64,000 bases of DNA, taken from Styela clava. Taxonomy: Eukaryota; Chordata; Ascidiacea; Stolidobranchia; Styelidae. A model generated the notes under the pieces. That model was not told the DNA's origin and did no database searches. It saw only the letters and a list, made by a program, of their open reading frames with translations. Positions 53,882-64,000 of the stretch are shown here, piece by piece. The translations under genes were made by a program, and so were the position numbers. The stretch lies in contig NC_135259.1 of assembly GCF_964204865.1 (NCBI RefSeq), positions 18,734,974 to 18,798,973 of the forward strand, given 5' to 3'. Numbering within the stretch: position 1 is the stretch's first letter; every line of letters starts with the position of its first letter.

Positions 53882-54256
53882 AGAAGACTCAATATTTAAA
53901 AACAACCTAATGATAAAGGGAAACACCCTTTCATAAACCCAAAAAATTCACGCTTCACATTACCTTATTTACCAAATGTAAAATCTCTATAAGCGGTAAT
54001 ACATCAGCTAAAGTCTCACTGATATAAAATGAGAAAATAATCAAATGAAGTAATTAAATCTATTTGTCCGACTGATATTTCCCCGGATGGTGAATCTGTC
54101 CGAACATTCTTAAAAGATTTGTGATTGTGTATTTTAGCTATGAAGTTAGCAAAGCATTGTTTTTCAAATTTGGTCGGCACGCGGAGGAATTTTGTCATTA
54201 AATTCAGCCGATTTTGGCTCGCGAGCAGAAAAAGGTTGCCCACCCCTGGTCTAGGC

Positions 54257-54374
54257 AAACGGGCTCAAAAAAATTGAAGCAAAATTTAAAATATATACAT
54301 GCCTTTGCCCAGAACAGAAAGGAAGACCGCGAAATGACCGTTTGGTCTACTTGTCATCGGCTACCTTGCAATAG
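54257..54374. repeat. Repeat R3 copy 2, right part
   Basis: aaacgggctcaaaaaaattg to ctaccttgcaatag continues R3 after the hAT target duplication. Confidence 0.8.
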
Positions 54375-55084
54375 GCAACATTGTCTCAGAAAATATATAA
54401 TAGTCGGGCAATGCGTTGGAAAACGGGGTAACCTCGAAAATTTGATAACACATGGCATCATATGAAAACCAGGGTATAAAAAGGTCCTAGATCAGAATTA
54501 TAACGGTTCTTTGGCAAAACATAGAGGAACTTGATAAAATGTGATAAATTATAAGGAAGCGTACAATACTTGGGAAATAGTGAGATTGCATCTAAATATA
54601 CATCAATTTAAAATCTTATTTAGTATATTCCAACAGTGTCTTTTTATTTTTAGTTCAATTTTAACTTATCACAGATTTCTCTATTAATAATTCAAAAGTA
54701 GAACAGAGCATGAAAGTAAAGTAGGAAAAAGCGTGTACGGAATTTCATCATTTAAGTGCGTTTTATTATGCTAAAACTTGTTGTTGTTTTGTATTTAACT
54801 GCTCGAAACTCTTCGAAATTATGTATGTATAAAACGTTGAATACGTAATATTGCAATGGGTCGAAGTGGATAAAACACGTAGCCTACTCGTAGATTTCAG
54901 TCACATGCGCGAATTAACGAACCGATTTCACAAATTATCGAAACCTGAAGTGTAAATAAAATCAATACCATACTTGTCAAACACCTATTTAAGGGCCAAT
55001 CGCCAAGTACACTGGTACAAAAGAACAAACAAACATAATTTATCTTGGCAAAAATCCGGTTCGAGCACCAGTTAAGCCTGCAGT

Positions 55085-55085
<1 letters not shown>
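54375..55085. other. AT-rich intergenic sequence
   Basis: No gene or repeat recognised. Confidence 0.6.

Positions 55086-55142
<57 letters not shown>
55086..55142. repeat. (AG)n microsatellite
   Basis: An uninterrupted AG dinucleotide tract of ~57 bp. Confidence 0.97.
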
Positions 55143-55146
<4 letters not shown>

Positions 55147-55559
55147 TTTTTTCGTCAACCAAACTAAAATAATAGTCATCGTAATAATTAAAATAATACG
55201 AAGTAATAAATTAGTTTGGTATAGACAGGAGGGTGTGATGTGACCAGGCGGTCAGCAAAGTCAACTAACCCTCCAGGCTATTATATTTAAGATTCACAAT
55301 TTTAACTCCCAACCATTACTCATTACTCAAATTAACCATGAATGAAAAGATAATGACTACGGTCAACTACCCATTCGTATGTAACATAATTAAAAATACT
55401 ATCAAAAGGGGAATATTATTGGCGCTCGTAACGCTCTCACTCAATTGCATTTACTAATACCGATACCTGCCCACCAGCTGGGAAGGTTAAGTACTATATG
55501 AATGATATACCGACAAATTTTGGCGCCGTTAGGAAAATAAGTGGTCGAGTTTAAGCTAA

Positions 55560-55669
55560 AAACAAGACTATTTTGTCCGAAGTTGGTCATTTTTCGGGTG
55601 CCTGAAATGTTTGACAGAAATAAGGCGACACCTGAAAATCTTTACACGGCCACAGTTTGGAAAACACTG
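55560..55669. mobile_element. Solitary hAT-like right end
   Basis: ggccacagtttggaaaacactg reads in complement as a typical CAGTGTTTTCCAAACTGTGG terminus. No matching left end was found. Confidence 0.5.
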
Positions 55670-55726
55670 ATTTAATGCATATAATTATATATATATTAGT
55701 CAACACCAATGATATATGGAGATATA

Positions 55727-55950
55727 ATTGTACAGTTTCTCCGTATGAGATTCTGGACATCCCAGCGTCCGTTCCAATATGTTTAGCCCTTTGATACAGT
55801 AAGAAGTAAGGTAAGTAAGGGGGTCGCTCAATATGTCGCGGGAATCCAAGTCTATGACGCAAGTAGAATCCAACTACATCCTATGAATTTTTAATGCATA
55901 ACAGAAACATGTTGAAATTAATTTACAGCAGTTGAAACATAATTACCCAA
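55727..55950 (-). repeat. Interspersed repeat R2, copy 2 (inverted)
   Basis: Inverted match of 45318..45600. It abuts the breakpoint of the receptor pseudogene. Confidence 0.7.
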
Positions 55951-55968
55951 AGCGCTAATTCATTTGAT

Positions 55969-56862
55969 TGTGAGGTTGGCAGTAAGAACTGCTTGTGAGT
56001 CATATTCTATTGTTTTCAGGGATAGTATTATCACTGCAGAAAATATTGTAACTGCGAAAAATGCAATAGATACACGAATGGAGCGCTTTATTAAAGAAAT
56101 GCTTTTGCACCGTAACTTTCTTTTTCAGTATTTTAATCTCTTCTGTGCTTTATCAGTGGATAGGTAAACAAAGATACAAAAACGAGATTCTCCATAATTC
56201 GTACAGTCAAAGGACTGAGCAAAATTTGATCATGTTCCGACGGCACGCGGATTTTCGAGCATTCCTTGGATATTTTTAGTAATCTATAACCAGAAATTGG
56301 GTATAATGGGATAAAAAGTACACTGGCCTTGCTCAGAAACTGCATTATCCAATTTGTTAACTGTCTAATGAAAGGATTGCTATATACAGTTCGTTGGGTA
56401 CACCCCATCGAAAATATAGACGTCGTATTGGTCATAATGGAAAAACTAATGTAAATATATTCAGGAATCCAGCAATTTTTCCATCGAAAATAATTAAACA
56501 GACTTAGGACTGAACTTACTATAATCATGCTCGCTTATTCCAGTCTGTTAAACTGATGTTGTTCATTGCTTCTTAGCGATGTCGTTCCTGATTCCTTGTG
56601 TAGAATCGCGTGAATACGAAAAAAAAGTAACCGCACGCGATATCATCTCAATTGACAGACTAGTGAATAATTTCCAAGGATTCCGCTCATTATATTGAAC
56701 ATTGGTAGGCTCTGTGACGGACATTTCTGTCGTCATATTCTCAGTCGTGTTGAACTTAAAAATGTTACTCAAGTTCTGTCTTTCCATTTCCAAATTGCTT
56801 GAACCACAATAAATTCCCAAAAAAGTTGCTCCCAATGTCAATATCGTAGAAATAATATTTCT
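55969..56862 (-). pseudogene. Seven-transmembrane receptor pseudogene, 5' and middle part
   Basis: The minus strand is highly similar to the gene at 62984..63853. It extends further upstream: a hydrophobic start (TLGATFLGIYCG), an N-glycosylation-rich stretch (NTTENMTTEMS), then NERNPWKLF leading into TM1. A ~40-bp deletion removes most of TM2, and small indels shift the frame before it, so the receptor cannot be made. Similarity stops at tgtgaggttggc (55969..55980), corresponding to codon ~242 of the intact copy. A tag just upstream (minus strand) of 56862 could be an exon acceptor. Confidence 0.8.
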
Positions 56863-57629
56863 CTATAGATCTACACTTAGTGCTGAACAGAAAGCTTTTC
56901 CGCAAATGATACAATACCACATTAACTCAAACTCACTGCGATTTGCAGTAGGGTTCTTATGTTTATTTGATGAGTCTAATAGTGGGAAATATGTAATTGT
57001 TTGCGGATTAGTATTTTTTTTGCCAGATGCAAATATCTTAGAGGTGAATCCTTCTTACATTTTCAATCAATAGGAATGCAAACAAAAATTATAATCAGTT
57101 TTCTATGGCCCGATATTGGTAATTTTAATGTGGAATGATCATTCACACTGTAGTCAACGTATTCCATTGTGTCTAAATTTGGTGATTATCTTACTTTATA
57201 TATATATAGACAAAGTATTCTCAATCTTACCTCATAACATAAACCGGGGAAGTAAGTTTAGAAATATAAAAACTGAGAAGAAAAAAAATGTGATCAATAC
57301 AATGATCAAAAAACTTTGCTTATTTATCAAAGTGATATTTACAGAATACTTTGTGAAATTCATTTTCAAAACGAAACCTCATTCCAGAATAAGCGTGGAA
57401 TGGTCTAAACATTGTGTCCGCTGTTAAAAAATTTTCTTCAAATATGATTTTGAGATTACGCACAATTCAGAGACCAGTGCCTCCATTCGATCACTTTGAT
57501 CGATTTCACATGTTGGTATGTTTATGTATATTTATGAATCGACAGCTAAAACGAATCGTTGCTAGTGCAAGTAGAATACATTGATATAATGGAAGTCGCA
57601 ATGTATCTGCTATAACTGATTAACTAATG
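56863..57629. other. AT-rich sequence upstream of the receptor pseudogene
   Basis: May hold intron or first-exon sequence of the pseudogene on the minus strand. Nothing specific recognised. A 103-codon plus-strand frame at 57116..57427 is low-complexity and unconvincing. Confidence 0.5.
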
Positions 57630-57715
57630 AGGTGGAGAAAGTAATATTTATTCAGATTGTGATTTACGTTTATTTGTTGGAGGAAAATATTACAAGTGAG
57701 ATGGTAAACAAAAAA
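57630..57715. repeat. Inverted copy of a block at ~58130..58215
   Basis: gaaagtaatatt, gattgtgatttac and caagtgaga recur in complement at ~58130..58215. Confidence 0.5.
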
Positions 57716-57789
57716 CAAAACAAAAAAAACGATGAAGTACAACATTGATCTACAGAATATTTAAATAATTATGACTTTCACTAGTTTTC

Positions 57790-58075
57790 AATGTCAACCT
57801 CACAGTCGAAATTTTTTTAACCGTTCTCTACTTTTCAAATTGAGGATTGATATTGTTACCGCGGCGAATACCAGATATGGTGGTTCCTTTATGTGAAAAT
57901 GTTGCAATGGGATGAGAGGGATAAACTGATTTCTGAATTTTGAGGTGTCTCAAGATAGCAAATTAAAAACAATGTTTTTTTTCGGAAAACTTAAATAGTT
58001 GATTTATTCTTAATATTCAAAGCCACGCCTATTTAAATAAAGTTTCGCTTCGGTTAACTTTTGGAAATCCTTTGG
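57790..58075 (+). pseudogene. Receptor pseudogene, 3' fragment in opposite orientation
   Basis: From gtcaacctcacagtc it matches the intact gene's last ~45 codons and 3' UTR (63710 onward), including the AATAAA at 58036..58041. Frameshifted. It overlaps the other piece by a short stretch of the same gene sequence. Confidence 0.8.
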
Positions 58076-58129
58076 AATATTTTGTGAGGCACATTATCCA
58101 ATAGCCAAAAGTCTTGCTGTTCATGTAAG

Positions 58130-58530
58130 ATTTCTTCGTTTATTCTCTCACTTGCAATATTTTTTTCAAACAATTAAATGTAAATCACAATCTTAATAAT
58201 ATTACTTTCTTCGACTCATTAGTGAATCAGGTATAATCAGCTCTGTAGCTTTTGTAAAATGTCTGTGTAGCGTATGTTAAGCCTCATAGTGAATAATTAA
58301 ACGATACTTTTGAGTAGTCCGCATACGGCTTCATATTCCTTTTTACACAGTAATTCCATATATCTGAGATGTAGGTGAGCCTAATTTTTGAACAGTGAAA
58401 TGAAAAAAAATGAAACTCGATTAAATGAAATCTTATGAATAAATCTTCAATTGATGATCAGAGATCAACCTATAGAGCACTACTAAAATAAATGATTAGG
58501 AAAAGGTCAAATGTCATACGGAGGTGGGTT
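58130..58530 (-). repeat. Interspersed repeat R1, longest copy
   Basis: Inverted match of 62690..62945 (tgatcatcaattgaag, ggctcacctacatctcag, attcactatgaggct) and extends beyond it. Confidence 0.75.
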
Positions 58531-58645
58531 AATACGTCTTAGAAACATGTTCCTTGAAACAGCAAAATTGCATATAGAATATCTTTCAGGGTCTTACAGA
58601 AATCAAAGAATATATAATAAATATTAAAGTAACATTCGTCTATGG

Positions 58646-58700
58646 CAGGGGTGGGAAGGTTTTGCGATAAGGGGCCAAAATATTCGACCCTGGTTTTTGA
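58646..58700. mobile_element. Solitary hAT-like left end
   Basis: CAGGGGTGGGAAGG followed by ggggccaaaat resembles a hAT terminus. No partner end found. Confidence 0.45.
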
Positions 58701-60408
58701 CGAGCTTTTGTGTATGATTTCATTTCATAGAATTTGTATGCTGTTCTAATGAATACTAGTTTCAGCTTTTTCATTCATTCAAACCGCGTGTTGAAAGTAA
58801 GTTTTGTAGTATTGGGTGTTGGTTTCCAACAAATTAAATCGGTGATGCCAGTAAATCTTTAATACAAAAAGATCAGTACCATCTGCAATAAAAACAGCAG
58901 TACCCACTCAAATGACAGCTGGGGGATGGATACTCCTAGTATCTGCTTCATCGCGTGCCTCTTACAGTCTTACCAGTTTACATGAGTGCAAATTGATATC
59001 TAAGCTCAGCCAGAGACAATAAGTTCCGGACTGCAGTTGGCGTGACGAAATGTTATTAAATATACATTCTACAATAAGATTATTTGATTGCATACTACTA
59101 AAAGTTCCGCCTTATATGTGTTTTCCCATTGCACTATTTCTTTACTGATATTCGATAATATGACGCTCATCTGACATAGTTCCTAAAGTGTGTAGATGGG
59201 TATAATCTTTTCCACGCTGTTCAGATAGGAATGCGCGAATATATATAAGAATTGCTAATATTGGTTTGCAATGCGATGAAATCCCATCTTGGCATTTCTG
59301 CCTCTCGCAATTGCTGCGTATACTTATCGGGGAGGTTCTGTGGCGTGGTTATCAAATGAAAAAAAAACATGGGAGTATTTTTCTACTTCTTTACTACTAT
59401 CAAACCTTGACATTTTGTTGAAAAAAATTTTCCATGCAACTTTTTTGTAAAACATTCTCAACAACCACAATTCTGTTATTAAACTTCCGAAACAAACACA
59501 TAAAATCATCAACAGATGCATGTCACCAAGTAGATATTGCTGAATTTTTCTTTATTTTACCATTTTTCATGTAATTCTTTTTGGTAAACCTGTTATCTAT
59601 CGTAACTACAGCACATTTGACAATGTTGTAGTGTGACTATTTTGGCCTCACATTTTTGATATTTGTAGTTAGAGCTCTTGGGGCTCTGTCAAACAAAGTT
59701 ACATACAAAATATTGGTTGTAAATTGCGAAACATGATCATGTTGTTGGAATAACTTGGCATTTTACCACCCGTATATCATTCATTGAGAATATTAATAAA
59801 ATCATAAAATTTAAAAATCCGTTTTCGTAAAATTTTCGTTGTAGCTGAATTCCAGGGACATCATGACAACAGGCAAGAGTAGCACGGTCGCCTCTTTTAG
59901 CTTATGACAGGGTTTCTTAAAAGGTCACTCCGTTCTCCTTGGAGGCCGCTCGGTTATCGGCCGATCGGTTATCTGGGAGCACGAACAAACAGATTGAAAT
60001 GCGAATATATAATAACAATGTATTTTTATAGAAGAGAAGAAGCAAAAGTGTTGAGAGTCTTTGTGGTAGTTTGAAAAGCATAAGAATGGAACATAAGAAT
60101 GAACTACATTCTTTCCCAGGGATATACTCTAAAATGTAGCAATTTTCTCATTCTTGTTCTCGTGATATCATTATCTTTCACTGTGTCGTCGTGATCATCC
60201 CGCTGCATAACAATTCTCGCTAACAAATAATTGACTGTTCTCCACCGGGTGTATATCCACTTGAACCACTGGCGACTGCATTAGCAGGCTTGTATTGTTA
60301 ATTGCAACAAAAACGGGTATTTTGAAATAGTACTCTTTATTTTACGCATATGTTTTGACAGTATTTACATATACTGTATATGGGTTGCGACCCAAAGCTG
60401 GGCTCAAC
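58701..60408. other. Intergenic sequence, nothing recognised
   Basis: AT-rich, with only short frames on either strand. Confidence 0.6.
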
Positions 60409-60745
60409 AAATACCTAATAGTTATGGTTTTTATTTCCTATAGGAAATTTGGTGCTTGCGTAGTTTGTGCACCAAGATTGCGCACAACCTGAACATAGTA
60501 TTGTAACAGGTCATGGTTCAGGTTGTGCGTCATTATGATGCACATGTTTGACGAAAAACACTAATACAAATATCTCAATAAATACCTAAAAGTTATTGAT
60601 TTTATTTCTTCGTAAATTTGGTGCTTGCGTAGTTTGTGCACCAAGATTGCGCACAACCTGAACATAGTATTGTAACAGGTTATGGTTCAGGTTGTGCGTC
60701 ATTATAATGCACCAGTTTGACGAAAAACACTAATACAAATATCGA
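60409..60745. repeat. Two-copy ~169-bp tandem repeat with a hairpin in each copy
   Basis: Each unit holds gcacaacctgaac and its complement gttcaggttgtgc. Arms are 60481..60494 with 60516..60529, and 60650..60663 with 60685..60698, around ~21-nt loops. Units start near 60409 and 60580. Confidence 0.85.
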
Positions 60746-61299
60746 GCCGTAAAATTGCTCATGGCTGCAAACTCCACACCCATGTAGAAATGATGGGCAA
60801 TGACCCCAAGATGAATAATCACAAATAAAAAAAGCTTTATGTCTGAAATCAAACTTGGGCCAAAAAGGTCCCCCTATCTGCCGGACTAATGCTTTCCATT
60901 GCCTTTTCAGCGAAAGGATTGCACGCAATAAACTCGATTTAAAAGAGGTATTGATGAGGTTTCACATTGGGTTGATCCAAAACATGTTTAATTTTTACGC
61001 GAATCAAAAACTCAAAAATATTGCAATAACACATATTTTATTGTGTACCACATGAATAGGATAGATAGTTTGAAGGCGACTGGCTCAACATCCATCATTG
61101 TTATAAGCGATCAATAGTTTTTAACTTGCGGTATATTATCTGGATATTTTTATTAGGCGTGTTTATAATGCAAACGAGGGATATTGTTACAGATCTAACC
61201 TTGAATTTTAACTAGTTAAGGTATGTAGTGGGATTTATAGAGGCATAAGTACAAACATAGGCGTAAATTAGTAAAAACAGAATTGATTATGGACTAGGT
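60746..61299. other. Intergenic sequence
   Basis: Nothing recognised beyond short frames. Confidence 0.55.
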
Positions 61300-61395
61300 A
61301 AAAATGACGTGGAATCGAAATCGAATCCGAGTCAAAAAAATGCCTGGATTCGAATCGAATCCGAGTTCGGATCCGAATCCCGGCCCATCCCTAGT
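61300..61395. mobile_element. hAT-like right end with cgaatccga motifs
   Basis: Repeated tcgaatccga-type motifs lead to ggcccatccctag, whose complement CTAGGGATGGGCC is a common hAT end. No left end found. Confidence 0.45.
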
Positions 61396-61659
61396 ACTTA
61401 CTCTCGATCAATATCTGGTATCTACATACTTTGAACATCGTGTGACTATGGTGCAACAATAGCGTTCTTGTTAGTTGCATAACAATGAATAAAGTGATGC
61501 AACAACCGAAAGTATTTCTAAATTGTCTACTAACTGCACTGTGACTAAACTACCTGTTCAACGAACTGGCCTACATGGAGTTTGAATGAGACACGGAGGT
61601 CTAAGAATAATTATAATTACGCATCAACATTCTGAAGCAAGAAATGATTTCCCTTGATA

Positions 61660-61764
61660 AAAAAAAAAACGCGGAACCCCTGAGGAACCCAATACTCTCA
61701 CGGAACCCCACTGTATGTATTGCGGAACCCTAGAGTTCCGCAGAACCCCTGTTGAAGAGCACTG
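61660..61764. mobile_element. hAT-like right end
   Basis: ggaaccc repeats lead to gaacccctgttgaagagcactg, in complement CAGTGCTCTTCAACAGGGG. No left end found. Confidence 0.5.
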
Positions 61765-61859
61765 ATGTATAATACATCAATTTTTATTGTACTGAATAAA
61801 TTTTACTTCGTGAGATTTTACAGCAGATTTACGGCTTTTTGGAACAGTTTTATCTCAAA

Positions 61860-62570
61860 AACAATCCGAGTGGCAGCATTGCGATTGAGCGGAGTCAGCG
61901 TTGCTGCAAAGTACAGCTCAGATTTGTCGTATTTGCGAAATTGCAAAACTACGGCTGAAAACAAGATATAATCAGGCAGTTTACCATACATTTTTTGGGC
62001 CAGCGGATTGTCGTGGTATTCTAGAGTGTGGATGCTTTTATTTTGTCCACGCAACTGCAGGTCAAATTGAAGACAATTGAATTAATAAAGCAAGACATTT
62101 TAAATATGCCCGTATCGCTCATGGATTGATTACTTTGCACGACAGAAAATTCATTTTTCGTTGAAAACGTCGGCTCTTTTAACAAGTGGGTAATCGCCGA
62201 CTTTTCCGCGTGGATTTCGAGGCGATGGTTATGTATTTTTGATGGAAATTTTGATTTTTAATTTTTATGTATTTTTGATGTATTTCCACTGTATGAAATA
62301 AAGTTTCACTTTACGCGATTAGGTTTTTCTAACGGCAATAACGATCTTGCAAGATTGCAAAAATACGTACCAAAACTAAATACATTGGGCAGTTTATCTC
62401 TAATTTTTTGTATCGCCGTTGTATTTTAGAGCAGTAATGTTTTTATTTTGTCGTAAGAAGATGCAACCGTGAGTTACGTTGGACACAATTAAATTAATAC
62501 AGGACATTTTAGAATCTCGGTTTTGTCATGTATTGAATATTTAGCGCGACAGCAAAATCATTGCTAGTTT
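61860..62570. repeat. Diverged direct duplication
   Basis: 61860..62160 and 62325..62570 share gcagttta, a ttttattttgtc block, caattgaattaata/caattaaattaata and gacattttaaa/gacattttagaa in order. Confidence 0.55.
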
Positions 62571-62689
62571 GATTAATGATAAAAAAAATAAGATTTAATA
62601 CCATTGAAAGAAAATTGAATACGATTGAACTGAAGACAAAAAAATAGCTCTAAGTCTGAAATATCTGGTTTAAAATATGCATCTTCCTT

Positions 62690-62945
62690 AACCCACTTTC
62701 GTATGACATTTGACCTTACAAATCATTTATTTTAGTTGTGCTCTATAGTTTGATCTCTGATCATCAATTGAAGATTTATTCATAAGATTTCATTTAATCG
62801 AGCTTTATTTTTTTTTAAATTTACTATTTAAAAATTAGGCTCACCTACATCTCAGATATATGGAATTACTGTGAAAAAAGGAATATGAAGTCGTATGCGC
62901 ACTACTTAAAAGTATCGTTTAATTATTCACTATGAGGCTTTACAT
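62690..62945 (+). repeat. Interspersed repeat R1 at the 5' edge of the receptor gene
   Basis: Inverted copy of 58235..58530. Similarity ends at actatgaggctttaca, exactly where receptor similarity begins (tggaatccttgg). Confidence 0.75.
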
Positions 62946-62983
62946 GGAATCCTTGGAAATTATTCGCTAGTATTTCACTTGAG

Positions 62984-63853
62984 ATGATATCGCTTATCGC
63001 GTGCTGTTACTTTCTTTTCGTAATCTCTCGATTCTACGGGAGGAATCAGGAACGACATCGCTTAGAAGCAATGAACAGCATCAGTTTAACAGACTGGAAT
63101 AAGCGAGCAAGATTTTTTATTCTCGTGGCAATTGTTTTCCAGTCTTTCACGATTATTGTAAGTTCAATCCAAAGTTTGTTCAATTATTTTCGATGGGAAA
63201 ATTGCTGGATTCCTAAATATATTTACATTAGTTTTTCAATTTTGACCAATACGACGTCCATCCTTTCGATGTGGTGTACTCAACGAACTGTATATAGCAA
63301 TCCTTTCATTAGACAGCTAACAAATGGAGTAATGCAGTTCCTGAGCAAGGCCAGCGTAGTTTTTATCCCATTATACCCAGTTTCTGGTTATGGATTTCTT
63401 AGAACATCCAACCAATGCTCGAAAATCCTCCTGCCATCGGAACCTGCTCAAATTTTGCTCAGTCCTTTGACTGTACGACTTATGGAAAATCTCGTTTTTG
63501 TATCTTTGTTTACCTATCCACTGATAAAGCACAGAAGAGATGAAAATACTGAAAGAGAAAGTTACGGTGCTAGAGCTCAAAGCATTTCTTTAATAAAGCG
63601 CTCCATCGGTGTATCTATTGCATTTCTCGCAGTTACAATATTTTCTGCAATCCTAATACAATCCCTGAATACAGTGGATTATGATTCACAAGCCGTTCTT
63701 AATGCCAACCTCACAGTCAAAATTCTTTCAACCGTTTTCTACTTTCCAAATTGGAGATTTATATTGTTACCGTGGCGAAAACCTGATCAGGTGGTTCCAT
63801 TGAGTGAAAATGTTGAAAGTGATGGGATGGAAGAACTGGTTTCTGAAATGTGA
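62984..63853 (+). CDS. Seven-transmembrane receptor-like protein (GPCR-like), N-terminus uncertain
   Basis: 289 codons in one exon. Hydrophobic segments fit seven membrane helices at about 2-17, 43-67, 79-97, 119-139, 160-181, 207-227 and 243-263. Cys74 just before helix 3 and Cys145 in the second outer loop sit where class A GPCRs have their disulfide. WCTQR follows helix 3 at the DRY position. The loop 182-206 is basic and the tail acidic. FPNWRF in helix 7 replaces the usual NPxxY. The Met used opens helix 1. An in-frame TGA lies 45 bp upstream, and the pseudogene at 55969..56862 shows that relatives encode a glycosylated N-terminal domain before this point. So this copy either uses an unseen upstream exon or lost its N-terminus. 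Ligand unknown. A divergent receptor is likely; the exact family is not recognised. Confidence 0.7.
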   Translation: MISLIACCYFLFVISRFYGRNQERHRLEAMNSISLTDWNKRARFFILVAIVFQSFTIIVSSIQSLFNYFRWENCWIPKYIYISFSILTNTTSILSMWCTQRTVYSNPFIRQLTNGVMQFLSKASVVFIPLYPVSGYGFLRTSNQCSKILLPSEPAQILLSPLTVRLMENLVFVSLFTYPLIKHRRDENTERESYGARAQSISLIKRSIGVSIAFLAVTIFSAILIQSLNTVDYDSQAVLNANLTVKILSTVFYFPNWRFILLPWRKPDQVVPLSENVESDGMEELVSEM

Positions 63854-63946
63854 ACTATCTCAAGATTACAATCAGAAACATTGTTTCGTATCAGACAACT
63901 TGAACAGTTGATTTATGCATGACATTTAAAGCTACGCCTATTGAGC

Positions 63947-63952
63947 AATAAA
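63947..63952 (+). promoter_or_regulatory. Polyadenylation signal AATAAA
   Basis: It lies 94 bp after the receptor stop codon, and the matching AATAAA is kept in the broken copy at 58036..58041. Confidence 0.7.
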
Positions 63953-64000
63953 GTTTTGCTTCTGTTAGTTTTTGGAAATCTGCCCACTTCAAAAAATATA

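Larger units (their letters stand above)
48838..54248. mobile_element. Outer hAT-like transposon, 5411 bp, with nested insertions
   Basis: Perfect 15-bp terminal inverted repeat CAGGGGTGGGCAACC at 48838..48852, complemented at 54234..54248. Exact 8-bp target duplication GTCTAGGC at 48830..48837 and 54249..54256. Subterminal GGCACGCG repeats on the left and gctcgcgagc on the right. A transposase C-terminal relic lies near the right end. Length is inflated by the element at 48962..53315. Confidence 0.9.

Noticed and set aside
53554-53892. 112-codon minus-strand frame
   Set aside because: Antisense shadow of the hAT transposase relic on +.
57116-57427. 103-codon plus-strand frame
   Set aside because: AT-driven Ile/Lys/Phe-rich composition, no motif, and it lies in the probable upstream region of the pseudogene.
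60680-60928. 82-codon minus-strand frame
   Set aside because: Overlaps the hairpin tandem repeat and shows no recognisable domain.
62984-63853. Rhodopsin-like GPCR with a named ligand
   Set aside because: The disulfide cysteines fit class A, but DRY and NPxxY are not conserved and no family motif was recognised, so only a receptor-like call is justified.

Overview
The window is eukaryotic nuclear DNA, most likely from an invertebrate animal. The tRNA genes carry internal Pol III promoter boxes, have no encoded CCA, end in T-runs, and one type has an anticodon-loop intron. The rest holds hAT DNA transposons, a non-LTR reverse-transcriptase relic, an (AG)n microsatellite and an animal-type seven-transmembrane receptor gene. 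A compact AT-rich genome such as a tunicate would fit, but the species cannot be fixed from the sequence.

1..44951 is one continuous tandem tRNA array that already runs off the left edge. I count 126 tRNA-shaped units plus small remnants: 43 Glu(TTC) on +, 41 Ile(AAT) on - (10 of them with an 11-nt palindromic D-loop insertion), 18 Asn(GTT) on - with an 18-nt intron, and 24 degenerate Glu-like units with anticodon CTC on +. By eye, 10 Glu and 14 Ile copies match a perfect consensus. Every Asn copy and every CTC copy has at least one defect. The array is modular: a ~1480-bp module (Glu > < Ile < Asn CTC-Glu >) alternates with a ~518-bp module (Glu > < Ile-with-insertion), giving a ~2.0-kb higher-order repeat. 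Deletion modules of ~769 and ~1130 bp and larger duplications (offsets of 774, 5187 and 6832 bp) are superimposed. On the minus strand Asn lies upstream of Ile, and most copies have no T4 terminator between them, so a two-tRNA transcript ending after Ile is possible.

44952..48829 is AT-rich, with interspersed repeats and a frameshifted reverse-transcriptase C-terminus held between ~125-bp inverted arms. 48838..54248 is a nest of four hAT-like elements with target duplications: one outer element (keeping a transposase C-terminal relic) contains a second, which contains two more. The outer one sits in a ~350-bp repeat whose uninterrupted paralogue is at 45755..46114.

54257..64000 holds further transposon ends, a microsatellite, a two-copy hairpin repeat, and two versions of one seven-transmembrane receptor gene. 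One is an open 289-codon reading frame at 62984..63853; its upstream flank is an interspersed repeat, so its N-terminus looks replaced. The other, at 55969..58075, is a broken copy split into oppositely oriented pieces.
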